DNA of 64,000 nucleotides from Amanita rubescens. Taxonomy: Eukaryota; Basidiomycota; Agaricomycetes; Agaricales; Amanitaceae. The number at the start of each line of letters is the position of its first letter. The first letter of the stretch is position 1. The translations under genes were made by a program, and so were the position numbers. The stretch covers positions 62,001-126,000 of the forward strand of contig WION01000103.1 in the NCBI GenBank assembly GCA_015039365.1, read 5' to 3'. The notes beneath the pieces were generated by a model. The model did not search any database. It was not told the DNA's origin and was given only the letters and a program-made list of their open reading frames with translations. This document shows positions 25,801 through 38,610 of this stretch, in pieces.

Positions 25801-28800
25801 CCGGGATGTTGCTGTCAGTGCTGCACTGGAATCAGGTTCGTCAAAATGCTGAGACTGTTGTTCCCCTCGCAAGTAAATTAACCATCTTTCAGGAGAATAT
25901 TGACGATATTGCATCGTTTGCAAGTGATGCGATGAGGTTTGCCTTTGTATTCGGACCCCCGATTTCACAAAGTGCACCACACATTTACCTGTCAGCACTA
26001 CCATTTGCGCCGAAGAATTCACTGGTTGCAAAGCAATATCTACCGCTATATCCGAACACTTTGTGCTTGAAGACAGGCAAGGCGGACCATTGGCCTGCGT
26101 CCATAAGTGTATTTGGGGGACACGCCGATGCAGTCTCCTCTGTCGCATTCTCACAGGACAGTAAGCGCATCGTTTCTGGCTCATATGACCAGACAATCCG
26201 AGTCTGGGATGCAGAGACCGGAGAAGTTGTTGTAGGGCCGCTCAAGGGACACACTGAAGGGGTCAGCTCTGTCGCATTCTCGCAGGACAGTAGGCGCATT
26301 GTTTCTGGTTCGTGGGACCAGACAATCCGAGTCTGGGATGCACAGACCGGCAAAGTTGTTGTAGGGCCGCTCAAGGGACACACCGATGCGGTCTCCTCTG
26401 TTGCATTCTCGCAGGACAGTAAGCACATCGTTTCTGGCTCGGAGGACCAGACAATTCGAGTCTGGGATGCACAGACCGGAAAAGTTGTTGTAGGGCCGCT
26501 CAAGGGACACACCGATTCGGTCGACTCCGTCGCATTCTCGCAGGACAATAGGCGCGTTGTTTCTGGCTCATTGGACCAGACGATCCGAGTCTGGGATACA
26601 GAAACCGGAAAAGTGATTGTGACGCTCAAAGGACACACTGCAGGGGTCAGCTCCGTCGCATTCTCGCATGACGGTAAGCGCATCATTTCTGGCTCGCAGG
26701 ACCAGACAATCCGAGTCTGGGATGCACAGACCGGAAAAGTCACTGTTGTGGGGGGCCCCAAGGGACATGCTCAAGAGGTCAACTCCGTCTCATTCTCACA
26801 GGACAGTAAGCGCATCGTTTCGGGCTCTGAGGACCAGACAATCCTAGTCTGGGATGCACAGACGGGAGAGGTTATTGGAGGGCCGCTCAAGGGACACACC
26901 GACGTGGTCTATTCCGTCGCATTCTCGCAGGACAGCAAGCGCATCGTTTCTGGCTCGGAGGACCAGACAATTCGAGTCTGGGATGCAGAGACCAGAGAAG
27001 TTGTTGTAGGACCGCTCAAGGGACACACTGATGGGGTCATCTCCGTCGCATTCTCGCAGGACAGTAAGCGCATCGTTTCTGGTTCGTATGACCACACAAT
27101 CCGAGTCTGGGATGCGGAGACCGGAGAAGTTGTTATAGGGCCACTCGAGGGACACACCAATGGGGTCCTCTCCGTCGCATTCTCGCAGGACAGTAAGCGC
27201 ATTGTTTCTGGCTCATTTGACCAGACAATCCAAGTCTGGGATGCAGAGACCGGAGAAGTTGCTGTAGGGCCGCTCAAGGGACACACCTCTTTTGTCAACT
27301 CCGTTGCATTCTCGCAGGACAGTACGCGCATTGTTTCTGGCTCAGAGGACCAGACAATCCGAGTCTGGGATGCAGAGACCGGAGATGTTATTGTAGGGCC
27401 GTTCAAGGGACACACCGCTGGGATCAACTCCGTTGCATTCTCGCAGGACAGTAGGCACATCGTTTCAGGCTCGTCGGACCACACACTCCGAGTTTGGGAT
27501 GCAGAGACCGGAGAAGTTGTTGTAGGGCTCAAGGGACACACCAAAGGGGTCAACTCCGTCGCGTTTTCGCAGGACAGTAAGCGCATCGTTTCTGGCTCAG
27601 CGGACCAGACAATCCGAATCTGGGATGCAGAGACCGGAGAAGTTATTGTAGGGACCCTCAAGGGACATACTGAAGGGGTCAACTCCGTCGCATTCTCGCA
27701 TGACGGTAAGCGCATCGTTTCAGGCTCGGAGGACCAGACAATCCTAGTCTGGGGTGCAGAGACCGGAGAAGTTGCTGTAGGGCCGCTCAAGGGACACACC
27801 GCCGTGGTCTGCTCCGTCGCATTCTCGCAGGACAGTAAGCGCATCGTTTCTGGCTCAGAGGACCAGACAATCCGAGTCTGGGATGCAGAGACCAGAGAAA
27901 TCGTTATAGGGCCGCTCAAGGGACATACCGATGGGGTAATCTCCGTCGCATTCTCGCAGGACAGTAAGCGCATCGTCTCTGGTTCGTATGACCACACAAT
28001 CCGAGTCTGGGATGCAGAGACCGGAGAAGTTGTTGTAGGGCCACTCGAGGGACACACCAATGGGGTCCTCTCCGTCGCATTCTCACAGGACAGTACGCGC
28101 ATTGTTTCTGGCTCGTTTGACCAGACAATCCAAGTCTGGGATGCAGAGACTGGAGAAGTTGTTGTAGGACCGCTCGAGGGACACACCTCTTGTGTTAACT
28201 CTGTCGCATTCTCGCAGGACAGTAAGCGCATCGTTTCTGGCTCGGATGACCAGACAATCCTAGTCTGGGATGCAGAGACCGGAGATGTTGTTGTAGAGCT
28301 GCTCCAGGAACACACCTCTGGGAAAGTTAACTCTGTCGCATTCTCACAAGACAGTAAGCGTATTGTTTCTGGCTCAGATGACCAGACAATCCGAGTCTGG
28401 GATGCAGAGACCGGAGAGGTGGTTGTAGGACCGCTCAAGGGACATACTGAAGGGGTCAACTCTGTCGCATTCTCGCAGGACAGTAAGCGCATCGTTTCTG
28501 GCTCGTGGGACCAGACAATCCGAGTTTGGGATGCAGAGACCGGAGAAGTTGTTAGAGGGCCGCTTAAGGGACACACCGATGGGGTCATCTCCGTCGCATT
28601 CTCGCAGGACAGTAAGCGCATCGTTTCTGGCTCGGTGGACCAGACAATGCGAGTCTGGGATGCAGAGACCGGAGAAGTTATTGTAGGGCCGCTCAAGGGA
28701 CACACCTCTGGGATCAACTCCGTCGCATTCTCGCAGGACAGTAAGCACATCGTTTCTGGCTCGTTTGACCAGACAATCCGAGTCTGGGATGCAGAGATCA

Positions 28801-29042
28801 GAGAAGTTGTTGTAGTCGATCATAACCTCACAAATTCATTCACAGATACCTCTACCCTGGCAGATGGATGGATTCATAATTCCTCCTCAGAACTACTTTT
28901 TTGGGTGCCACCTTGGACTCGTCCAGGATTGTGCTGGCCAAGGAACCCTTTCGTAATTGCTTTAGGTTCCCCCTCTACACATCTTAGTCTGGATAATTTT
29001 GTGCATGGCAATTCATGGCAGCAATGCCATGAACATCTGTAA
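22876..29042 (+). CDS. NOD-like receptor: C2-NACHT-WD40 (21 repeats)
   Basis: Nine exons: 22876-22910, 22958-22980, 23032-23173, 23228-23349, 23401-23711, 23766-23816, 23868-24063, 24120-24278 and 24328-29042. They give 1917 codons plus stop with all phases matching. Residues about 18-130 form a C2-like domain (IRGRKLPIDG start), followed by a helical region to about 345. The NACHT NTPase follows, with Walker A GVAGSGKS near residue 401 and Walker B ILVVIDALDE near residue 500. From about residue 943 to 1844 there are 21 WD40 repeats, fitting three seven-bladed propellers. The C-terminal tail has the FWVPPW and WPRN motifs. This is the HET-E/HNWD-like STAND architecture: the WD40 array senses a ligand, NACHT oligomerises and the N-terminal domain signals, here possibly at membranes through C2. 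It is flanked on both sides by GTPase-kinase genes. The nearest one upstream is divergent and the next downstream is convergent. Confidence 0.93.
26115..28820 (+). repeat. WD40 coding repeat array, 21 units of about 129 bp
   Basis: Each unit encodes GHTxxVxSVAFSQDSKRIVSGSxDQTIRVWDAETGEVVVGPLK or a close variant. Nucleotide identity between units is very high, which points to recent amplification or concerted evolution. Variation is concentrated at a few codons: the two after GHT, the one before SVAFS and the one inside SGSxDQT. Units 6-10 (from about 26764) and 13-17 (from about 27664) are offset by exactly 900 bp and match unit by unit, so a seven-unit block was duplicated. Confidence 0.93.
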
Positions 29043-30309
29043 CATTTTGATATTATTGGTTTAGTGTCAGATGACATGTCATTGTTCTGTACTACCGAGC
29101 TATAAGTCCGCAAGAAGAATAAAAAGTCGAGCAGCGTCACGGCTCGGCGTCGTCACCACCGCCATGGCCCATCGCAGCTCCACATAAATTAGCGGTTGAA
29201 AATGATATACATTTTGAACTGACTGAAATACTATGGCAGGTGGGCAGTTGGCTATACTCACTATTTTTAGGATAATCTTCACCACAAACGAAAAGACACG
29301 TCGAGTTCGGACAAACGTGACAAAAGCCCGAGTGTGGATTAATTGGTCTTACATACTTCGTACCCATCTGGCGAAGTATAAAGACGGAATTGATCCCGGG
29401 GTACGCAAGGGTACGCTGCAGCTCCCATGTTGATCCTAGGTCTGCATGGGTCGAACCAAGTTCTATCTGCACCCGGTCCCCAAAACCAAGTACGTGTCAT
29501 TCTTCAAACTATAGATTTCATTCCACTGAACTCCTTCATTCGCTTTCAAGAATGCTATTCGTCTCCTGGTCGAGATATATGTCCAAATCTTCTAGACAGA
29601 GGGTTCCGTTCAGTATCGGAACATGTTCAAGTTGATTGTCGTTGCCTGAATGCCGTTGAAAAACTCTTACCCGAAGAAATGGCATCTGTGACAGTATCCA
29701 ACGATCAGTACAACGCGGCATGCCAGAACATCTCCGTTTACTGTGAGCACCTTTTGTTTCAAAAGGGCGTCTCGCTAATGATCCCTCAGGCTACTTCGCG
29801 TACGAAAGGGCTTGTACACCGAAAAGTAGACCAGTCAGGATACCAACCGTAAAACATCATGAAACAGTTTTCTATGTCAATTCGGAACATGAGGGCCGTC
29901 TTAACGATGATGCAAAGAGTGCGTTGACTGGAACACTTTCTTTGAGCTGCTCTAACTACTTGCCAATAACGCACCTACGTTCAGATTCTAAGGCACAACG
30001 TTGAGCTGCGGGTAAAAATATACGAGGCAGTGGTGCATATATCACGCCATTCTCTGATTGGACATACCTTTCATTATCGCGGAACCTGTCAGGTCATGGT
30101 TGCGGTCCGGTGTTTCTCAAGACTCCGATTCGGCGATACAGCGTATTTCCCATAAACCGTACCAAGTAGTGATTGCGGTACATGAACTGGTGGACGAATC
30201 ATAGAATAGCGCTCCGGAGAAACCAATGCTACATACGTAGTTACTTCATAATTGGACTAGAGAACAACAAAAATCGTGGTTTCAAATAAATGACCAAGGG
30301 ATCAACATA
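29043..30309. other. Region between convergent NLR and kinase genes
   Basis: The plus strand holds a 141-codon open frame (29427-29852). The minus strand holds a 111-codon cysteine-containing frame (29472-29137, HSGFCHVCPNSTC). Neither shows a known domain, and splice-like sites interrupt both. One may be an exon of an unknown small gene. No repeat shared with the rest of the window was recognised. Confidence 0.3.
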
Positions 30310-33300
30310 TCAAGATCTGGACTGCGCAAATGAAGTTAAAGTCGTCACTATTTGCTCCATCGTCGGACGTTCAGAAGGACGGGCTTTCCAACAGTCCTGG
30401 ATCAGATTCCATGTATTATCTTCCATTCTTGGATGTTCTAAGCGGTCCGGGCGTTTTCCACTTGTAATGAGTCTCACGATCTGGAAATGGCTTTTCCCAG
30501 AAAAAAGAAAGGTATCGAAGAATATCTGTTTACCCCATCGCTGAATGAGTCAATAATTTAAAGGAAACTGGAAACGCACTTCGTAATAAAGACAACCAAA
30601 TGCATACACGTCCGTTTTCATCGTTTTACTTCTATGTGTATTTGAGCCTTCGTCGCATCCGCCGCATTCCAGCAAACCACAGTTGGCGCAGATGCCAAGT
30701 AGTTCCGGTGCAGCCGAACGGACCACAAATGCCGTAGCGGATCGTGTAACAGTAGATTCAGAATGCCGAGTTAATCCAAAATCAGTGATTTGAACGTGTA
30801 ATCCGGAGTCAAGGAGCACATTCCCCTGATAACCAACAGGATGAGTTGTTTGAAAAAATAGGGCTGTATCAGATAGCTACGCCGTGTAGATCACCATGCA
30901 CAATGCCTCCCGAATGCAAATAACGAACACCCTCAGCTACCTCCATTATCTAACCGATATCAGCCGATTTCTTCTACCATTCTAACAAGAAATGGAATCT
31001 TACCAGCCTGTGTATATTAGCCACATCTGGCCCTTGCTTTTTTCTCCACTGATGAATTGTTCCGTTTTCCATGTAAGGAGAGACAAAGTATGAAGCCAAT
31101 TTGTCCCCAAATACGCCCAGTAGAGGAAGGATAAAGCGATGCGAAAGGGATCGCCACGCCAGGGCTTCCTGGACGAAGTGTTCGAAGAGATAATACTTCA
31201 ATATCAAATGAATCACTATTATCCCAATAAAAAGAAGGCAATGGGATGCACGAACCTCTTTACTCATATCCACTAGCTTCAGCGCTACTGGCTGCCCGTT
31301 GTATTCGCCTCGGAAAATATGTCCAAAGCCGGTTACACCAATTGCCCCAAGTTGCGGCTCAGCCTTCACGCCAGTAATAAACAGAGACTTCGGGATGAAA
31401 ATTATTGTTGACAATAACTTGAACATCAACTTTCTGGCTTTCCAATTTGCATTGCTGGTACCTGAATTGGACAGCATATGGTTGCGGAGCAGCTAGATGA
31501 GGGAAAGCATGGGTACAGACATTCTAGCTCGAGCAAACTTGTACGTACATGGAGTATGAATTCAAGCAGTAGCTCAACATCTGACGCGCTAGTCAATTGG
31601 GAGGTAATACTATCAAATTCAGATAGATCCAACAGCTGGCGCATGAGACGAAGAGTATACTGATTGTCCATTGAACCGCCAAGCCCCTTTAACTGATGTT
31701 TATTAGTAGAAACTCATTGACGACTTGAAAGCGCATACCTCACTTAGGAGGGCGGTAAGTGGCGAATCGGGGTTGGGCATATGGGAATCCACAATCTTCT
31801 CCATTGTTGGACGTTTAGACGGATCGCAGGACCAACATTGCTCTACGAGGTTCCAAGTGTCATCATCCATCTTTGGATCGGGAAGACGACTTGGTTGTTT
31901 TCTTCTCAAGAATAGAAGGAGGAATTGATTTTGCTGTACCCCCTGAAAAGTAATGACGCCAAAGAATACCTGGATGGGTTACCACTTTCAGGAACGCCAG
32001 GTGCTTTCGGGAAATTTACCGTATAATAAAGACATCCATACGCATACACATCAGTCTGAGTCGTTTTGCCTTTCCTTTGCCCAGGACATCCGTCGCACTC
32101 CAACCTCCAACATGTGGTACACAGACCTACAAGCTCTGGGGCAGCATAATTGATCGAATATGCCATGGCAGATGGCGATAGAGTGGATTCAATGTGCCGA
32201 GTTAACCCAAAATCAGTAATTTGACAGCGGAATTCAGAATCGAGGAGGACATTCGCCTGAAAGATGACGAAGGTATACATAAATCAAAGTGTATGACACT
32301 AGAATACTTACAGCGCTTAAGTCGCCATGCACAATACCCTCAGAGTGAATATACTCAAGGCCTCGTGCTACCTCTATCATCTAATGTACATTAGCAAATC
32401 TATTCTGCTGCATCATACATGAATCTTACCTTACTACGTATCTGAATTTCACCTGGCCATTGTTTTTTCCTCCATTCAATCAATGTTCCATTCGTCATAT
32501 ACGGTGATACGAGGAATAGATGTGAGTTCTCTTCATGTATTCCTAAGAGAGGCGAAATAAACTGGTGCGAGAGCGACCACCATGAAAGGGCTTCTCGACA
32601 AAAGTCTTTTCGGAGCGAATTCGAGTCCTTGTAAACAGATCAGCGTCAGAAGGATAAAGATAAATAGTGCTGACTTCGCTATTACGAGCCTTGTATAAGA
32701 CTTTTAGCGCAACTGGCCGTCCGTGATGTTCGCCTTTGTACACACTGCCAAAGCCTCCAGCACCTTGAACTGAGCTAAGATCTGACTTGACATCACTAAT
32801 AAACAGAATTTTCGGCAATACATCTTTCTTAGATAGCTTATCCACCAGCCTCCTGGCCTTTCGGTTTGCATCTTGAATGCCACGATTCTCCAGGCGTCCA
32901 TTGCGCAGTAGCTAGATTGAGATAAGGACATTGGACGCGCAAGATAGGTAGAAACTCTACGCACACAAAGGATGAAATCAAGAATTAGCTCAATGTCTGA
33001 AGCAGCTTCTAATGCTGAAATAGTAGTGAGATAATCTGGCGAATCCAATAGTTTACCCATAAAACCAAGGGTAAATTGGTTTATGGCATTCTGTGGAGAT
33101 GTCTAGCAAATTTTTAAACATTATCGGTGGTCCTCTGAACCCTCGCAGATGTTCGTACCTCAAATCTGAGGATCGCAAGTAACGATGGGAGGAGTCTTGT
33201 TTGAGCGAGTGGCGTATCAGTCTTCTTGGTCTACAGTGCAGCAAGTAATTAGAGTAAATCGACGCCAAGACATGAATTTCGCACTTCGGTTTCCTTTATC

Positions 33301-35160
33301 AGTGACTCAATTTTATCCATCATCATATCGCTTTTAGGCAAATCATGATCCCCGACAAATGCAGTTATTGCGTTATGAATTGATTCCTTCCGTTCCGAGC
33401 AAATAAACTCGTAGATGATTCCATTTACGTCATCTGGCGTCATTTTTCCTCTATCTTCAAGCGAAATTTGGAACACTGCTTGTAGGATCAATATGATATC
33501 CACTACGTATCCCATGATGCAACGAATATGGTCTGGCCTGTTGAGAAGTTCAAAACATCTGCCAGAATAACAAACGGCATATGCTCACCGCCCTTGATAA
33601 ACGTCTTTCGTCCACTCGCCTGCTACCCTGGATGCCTTGATCACATCACGATGTCTTACAACAGCCGTTAGTTGTACTACGCATCAATCCCAAATCCACC
33701 TACGTAGTACTGGTATTGGAAAGATTGAGATCATTCACGACGGCAGTCGTTTGACAGTAGAATGCGTCGCTGAGGAGAAACTACTCGGACGCGATGAATT
33801 CAAATACACGTTCGAGATACGCTGCTGTACGTACCTCGTTTAAATTCCGAATATCCCATATAGTAACAATGCCTCGATGTATCTTGGATATACACTTTTG
33901 AAGGCTAACGCCAGATCTTATTGCACGCCAATACCCTGTTTGTGGATGTAAGAACATGGAACGTTGACAGTAACCACGTATCCACTTTACTTTCTTTTAC
34001 AGCTCTGGAAGGAAAAGTTAAGTCTAACTTTATTCATTTTTCTTTTCATTCCGATACTTACTTTATTGATGCGGTGATCTTGTTTGGTATATTAACACCT
34101 TGGGCCGCAGCTAAAACAATCTGGCCTAAACCCCATGAATCGTTATGCGATCTTGTACGTAGAAATTTCTCGCTAGTCTTATAAGTATTGAATATATGTT
34201 TCTTCAAGCACACAAGCCCCATCCGCGGACTTGAAATATTGGTGTCTACACTTCGCATCGTGATATTCACCAATCGATGCAAAGTTTCACACAGCGATAC
34301 TGGATGAAGATGGTAGTTTATATGGAGGAACGCGACACAAACGTACCAGATACCAGAGCGTATTGTGCCTGATCCAAGTCGTTCTTGGTCGCATTCTCGA
34401 ATGCTTTGCCATATCGTTCCTTGAATTTTTTCTCAGCCAACGTTTGGATTTTTCCTTGCTCTGTTCCCGCATTGTTGAGACTGGCTATGAATAGGTCAAA
34501 CTTTGTGAATATGACGATTATTGGTACTACGATCACGATAAGTCCAGAAATGCAATTGGATAAGCAGGTGGTTGCCTTTGTTTCGATTCAGCTTGAAAAT
34601 TCTTTCATCGCCTTCGAGTATTTTGCCACCGTCAGGAGGCACGGTAATACACAACCTGCAAAATAGCACATGTTAGAGCAATTCCATTCGCGACACTACG
34701 AGCGCACCAAATCGCGTAGAGCCTCTCGGAAAGAGACTCCTTCTGACTCCGCTCTTCGATAAATTGCTTTAAGATATCGAATTTCTCCACGCTTTCTGGA
34801 TCGTAACGTTGGAAAACATGAAGAATAAGATGTTTATTATGCGGTGAGGTGATTCCTTCGTTGATATCGGCTGCATAGCCTCGATCGCGTTGAACATCCT
34901 AAACCTTATTGAGGGATTAAAGAACAGTCATAACAGAAGACATACCGCTAAAGAAGTCCCAAATACAGCGCCGATGAGAGTCGATGTCCCCGTTCCGGGC
35001 TATTGAAAGTGAAGGACGTCTGGATTGCTCGTGTGGGAAAGGTGGTAAGTCTTACTTTGCCAACGATAAGAATCCTGAACCTGTGATGCGTGAATTAGCT
35101 TGATGTCATTGATTGGTTGAACTTCCGTCACCTTGGACATTCCTCGGAATCCAGGTCCAT
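30310..35160 (-). CDS. GTPase-like / tandem kinase protein, both kinases with intact motifs
   Basis: The start is ATG 35160-35158 (MDLDSEECPR). The G domain reads FRILIVGK then PGTGTST: the P-loop lysine is replaced by Thr. The G3 position reads HVFQRYD instead of HDSEGYE, and G4 TKFD remains. GTP binding is thus doubtful. The helical block is at 33515-33249. Kinase 1 (about 33050-31750) has GAGGFGSVYKG, VALK, HGDLSA, ANVLLD, DFG and a CxxCx4CxxC insert. Kinase 2 (about 31690-30310) has GFGHIFRG, VALK, HGDLHG, GNVLLD, DFG and the same insert. The kinases are joined by a phase-0 intron (acceptor TTAAAGGGG). One G-domain intron has a GC donor (AAAG, then GCAACC). The gene ends with TGA at 30312-30310. 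Of the tandem-kinase genes, this one most likely retains two catalytically competent kinases, although both lack the Arg of the HRD motif. Confidence 0.83.
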
Positions 35161-36173
35161 AAGAGTTACAAGCGTTGTCTCGTTGGAACCGACAGATGGC
35201 TGCAAGATGTACACGTTCTATGGTGAGAAGAACTGTGAGCGTCTAAACACGGACCTAACGAACCGGCTTGCATATTGAGAGTTTTGAACAGCGTCACTGA
35301 TTGTTACCAGATTTATTGGTAAGTACATGAGCGTGATGTGAACGTGCCGAATCAGAGGTAGTGAGCGAGTATTATTAGAAACGCTATTTTTATCATTTGA
35401 GGCTGCTACTCATTCTTTGCGGGCCGCGGCACGGTAGGGTTGGAGCTTAGCTTTAAGTTATGATTTTATCAGAAAAAAAGCATGGGGGTACAAAGAATTT
35501 ATGTTCTGTAGCTCAACCAAATATCGGATCGATAGACCAGTCTCTGCGCAACGTCACGTAGACGAAATTCGGGGCCGGTCCTGGAGTGAGATGACTGAAT
35601 CGACTTTAGCGCCGACGAGACAATAGAGGCGTTACCACCATCTGGTCGACGCGAGATCACCGTCGTGTTGAACTTGAAAGCCGGGAGAGATTCCAGCAGA
35701 TTCCAGCCCACGCGCGGACTTGCAGTAGTAGGATAAATTAAAATAGAGATCGAGGCAGTCGGGGGTGGGGGTTCCTGAGCGTAGGTCTAAATGACGTGGA
35801 GATGCCATCAGAGGCAACCACTCCATCTAAGCGTATCTGTTCAATGGTTCCTCTGGATTAACGTCTGGATTAACGTGCGGGGCCGAGGGGCAGCGGGACT
35901 AGATTAAGGCGTGACAGCACTATTATGACAAGGGGTTCAGTGGTATATCGCACAGGAAATCCGTGGACCGTTTAGGCGGTTATCATCAAATGGGAGGTAA
36001 CGCATGGCGTAAATAAGCATTTAGCTGGCAGAGTAATGTAGTAAACGCCAAGTCACCTCGTGCCGACGCTGGGACGTTTACCCATAATTATATAACCGCT
36101 TTTCCTGCTGTTTCCGCATAACTTGTTGTCTCGGAAGCATCGATGCTGCGCACAACGCAATCACCAAGCTACA
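35161..36173. other. Intergenic region
   Basis: No supported gene is seen. Short frames on the minus strand (35711-35499, 35826-35632) lack domains. A short direct repeat (GGATTAACGTCTGGATTAACGT) occurs near 35860. A TATA-like ATAATTATATAA lies at about 36086, but no gene start is found after it, only the kinase remnant. Confidence 0.35.
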
Positions 36174-36510
36174 AACGAAGACATAGGTATCCGCCAGCTA
36201 CCTCGCAACGATAGCCTGTCAGATTATGGGATTCGAGATTCCAACCGAAAACCCAGGGGAGTCGAGTTGAAATTGGTATCCAAGATTCGCTACCCAGATC
36301 TTTGTTTATTACCAACGTCAAGGCAGAGCTTTCCTTAGTGCCATTGGTCGGGGCGACTTTGGCAATGTTTTCAAAGGCGAATACAGGTCGCGCTGAAAGC
36401 GCTTCACAGCGGTAAAGACAGGTTAGTGCCTTGTTATTCTTTTCTCCTGATAATACTGATTTGTTCTGGAAGAATTTATTCAGGAAAAGCTTCCGTTGCA
36501 AGGGTATAGC
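36174..36510 (+). pseudogene. Kinase N-lobe remnant of the GTPase-kinase family
   Basis: This stretch aligns with 44935-45240 of the intact plus-strand paralogue. It covers the CTxCGCAACG exon start, the SNRKPRG region, a damaged LFITNVKAELS segment, a glycine loop (GRGDFGNVFKGEY), a VALK-like site and even the following intron. Frameshifts split it, the QPxA part before the lysine is deleted, and nothing of the C lobe follows. It is a dead fragment, opposite in strand to the MLKL-like gene next to it. Confidence 0.8.
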
Positions 36511-36559
36511 ACTAGACCACTACTATATCTCACCCTATATAGTATGAATCGAATAACGG

Positions 36560-38610
36560 TTATCTCAGGTAGCACACCATCTCAAGTTGTGTCACTAGGT
36601 CATCAATCGAAGGTCTGTCCTCCGGTTCCTTAGCCCAGCACCGGCAAAGAATCTTCCACATTTCATCGTCCAACCCACGTTCAATGACACGCTCGTCTAC
36701 CGGACGCTTCGGTAACTCATCCTTCTCCATCTTCCTGAATATCACCTGAGGGTTTTTCTTGATATGACTAAATGGCATTTCGTGTGTAAACAGCTGAGAT
36801 CGCATTTCAGTATCCCGTTGCCGGATACAAGTCAAATTCGAACTAACCTCCAAGATAGTCATGCCGAAGCTATAGACATCACCCTTGGTCGAGACGAGAC
36901 CTCCTTCACCCCACATCTCAGGGGCACACCATCTACAACCATCCGTTGCACCTGTAGTTTGGGTGATCAGGTTTCCCTCAAGCTATATAACCGAGATTTA
37001 GCAATGCATATAACTTTAGATCGAGGATAACTTGCCTTGGCAAGCGCAAAGTCCGTAATTAGTGGTTGACCTTCATCTCCGATAACCACGTTTTCCTGAT
37101 CGTGATAAAATCAGCGCTCCTATCGACTGTCTGTACAATGGATACGAACCCCTCTCAAATTTCCGTGGATGATGGACATAGAGTGGAGGACTTTAATCCC
37201 TGATGCTATGCCGAGGATCTATGATAGGACAATTAAGATTTTAGCGCGGGAACTTGAAAACGACGCACGAGCTTTCTGTAATCGACCTCCGTGTCATGCT
37301 TCTTGACATACGCCAACGCGCTTCCATTATCCATCCAGGGGCTAACCAAAGCACTAGCGCAACATTAACATGGTGGACAGTGCATCACAGCATTGGAAAA
37401 TGCTCACAGACGAAGGCCATCAGGGGTGCAGAAACCATAAAACGGGATAATATGTTTTCCTTGGTCTATTTCATGTATCTTCGCCCACAGCTCAACTTCA
37501 CGCCTAATCCTCTGACGATACGTGAGTCACAACAAGAAATCAGTGATAGAACGGGCGGACCTGTATGGATCTCTCATTCTTCGAATTGACGGAACGGATA
37601 ACCTTGATCCTCACATCCTCACTTTGGAGGAATCTTCCCTTGTACACATCAGCGTTCCTATTGCCCATGGTGGGCGCCTCCCCCAACCATTCGACCTCTC
37701 CAGAGTCTAGCTGGCACTTGGGCGGCAGCAACTTGGACAACCGAAGAAGACTATAGAGGTTCTTTGCCATCCGCTTGCGTTCTTCTTCTGACACGATTTG
37801 GTGTTCCGCCAAGCCCTGATCTCAAGTTAAGTAGAGCAAACTACCGCTTGCACCATTTACGTACTCCTTGCATCATCATTGAAATTGTTCGTATGTCATT
37901 CTGATTGTCGCTAGGCCCGCTCTCTGTCACTCGCTGCACGAAATTGGGAGCGGCAAACTCTTCCATAACGGCTTTACGGTCGGCATAAAGACTTTCTTGG
38001 AGACCTCTATGCCACATCTCGTCTTCCTTTTGCCGTGCCAGCGTTTCCATATGAGCCGCAAGCTGAAAGACAGTTAGAGACTTATTTCCTTATACACAGA
38101 ATGCTTACCATGAAGGTAGTAAGACAGTCCGACAGCCGTGTGTTGCAATCGTTGATTTGTGCCTCGAACAAGCCTTGATTGACCAACATGTAGAACCAAC
38201 TCTTATCTGACCATTTCCGCATCATATCCCTGACCTGTACAAGACATCTTCAAGCCATTAGCCTCATAGAATCCATGGGGGAAATGACAAGACAACTGAC
38301 TCAAAAACGTCAGTCCGATATTGGACCGTTGAATTAGGGAGAGGCTTCTTCTCGTATTGCTTTAAAGATTTATACAGGTGTTGACATCTTTGAGCCAAAT
38401 GACGAGCAGCATTCCTGCGGAAAGAGTTGGATAAGAATTTCGCCGAGAATAGAGAGAGAGATAAGGCACGCACTTGTTTTGTGGAACGGTGTCGCATAGA
38501 ATGACAACGGCAGCGAGAACGTCCGCAACAGCCCCCATGCCCGGAATTGGCACCACAGCAGCGGTAATTTGAACAACTGGCTTGGCAAAGGCGGAGAAGA
38601 TGGCACCCAT
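36560..38610 (-). CDS. MLKL_NTD-like helical domain plus pseudokinase
   Basis: The start is ATG 38610-38608 ([10 protein letters not shown]). Exons run about 38610-38474, 38414-38301, 38247-38109, 38063-37865, 37815 to about 37553, then further short exons to 36560. The N-terminal part has the [24 protein letters not shown] motif region. Heptad-like helices follow, with [19 protein letters not shown], the [20 protein letters not shown] helix and a [13 protein letters not shown] helix. This is the arrangement of fungal MLKL_NTD-like four-helix bundles. The kinase part keeps lysine (RIKVI) but has HGN and DFA at the catalytic positions, so it is a predicted pseudokinase. The intron after DFALAK has a GC donor (AAG, then GCAAGT). 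The last exon carries [12 protein letters not shown] and RPSIDD motifs. The gene is in tandem with the next MLKL-like gene on the same strand. Role by analogy: a membrane-acting cell-death executioner; not tested. Confidence 0.82.

Noticed and set aside
25985..26761. A 258-codon minus-strand open frame over the first WD40 units
   Set aside because: Same cause as the 613-codon frame: antisense shadow of the repeat.
26909..28750. A 613-codon open frame on the minus strand within the WD40 array
   Set aside because: It is a by-product of the repeated WD40 codons: the same short peptide recurs every 43 residues antisense to a well-supported coding exon.
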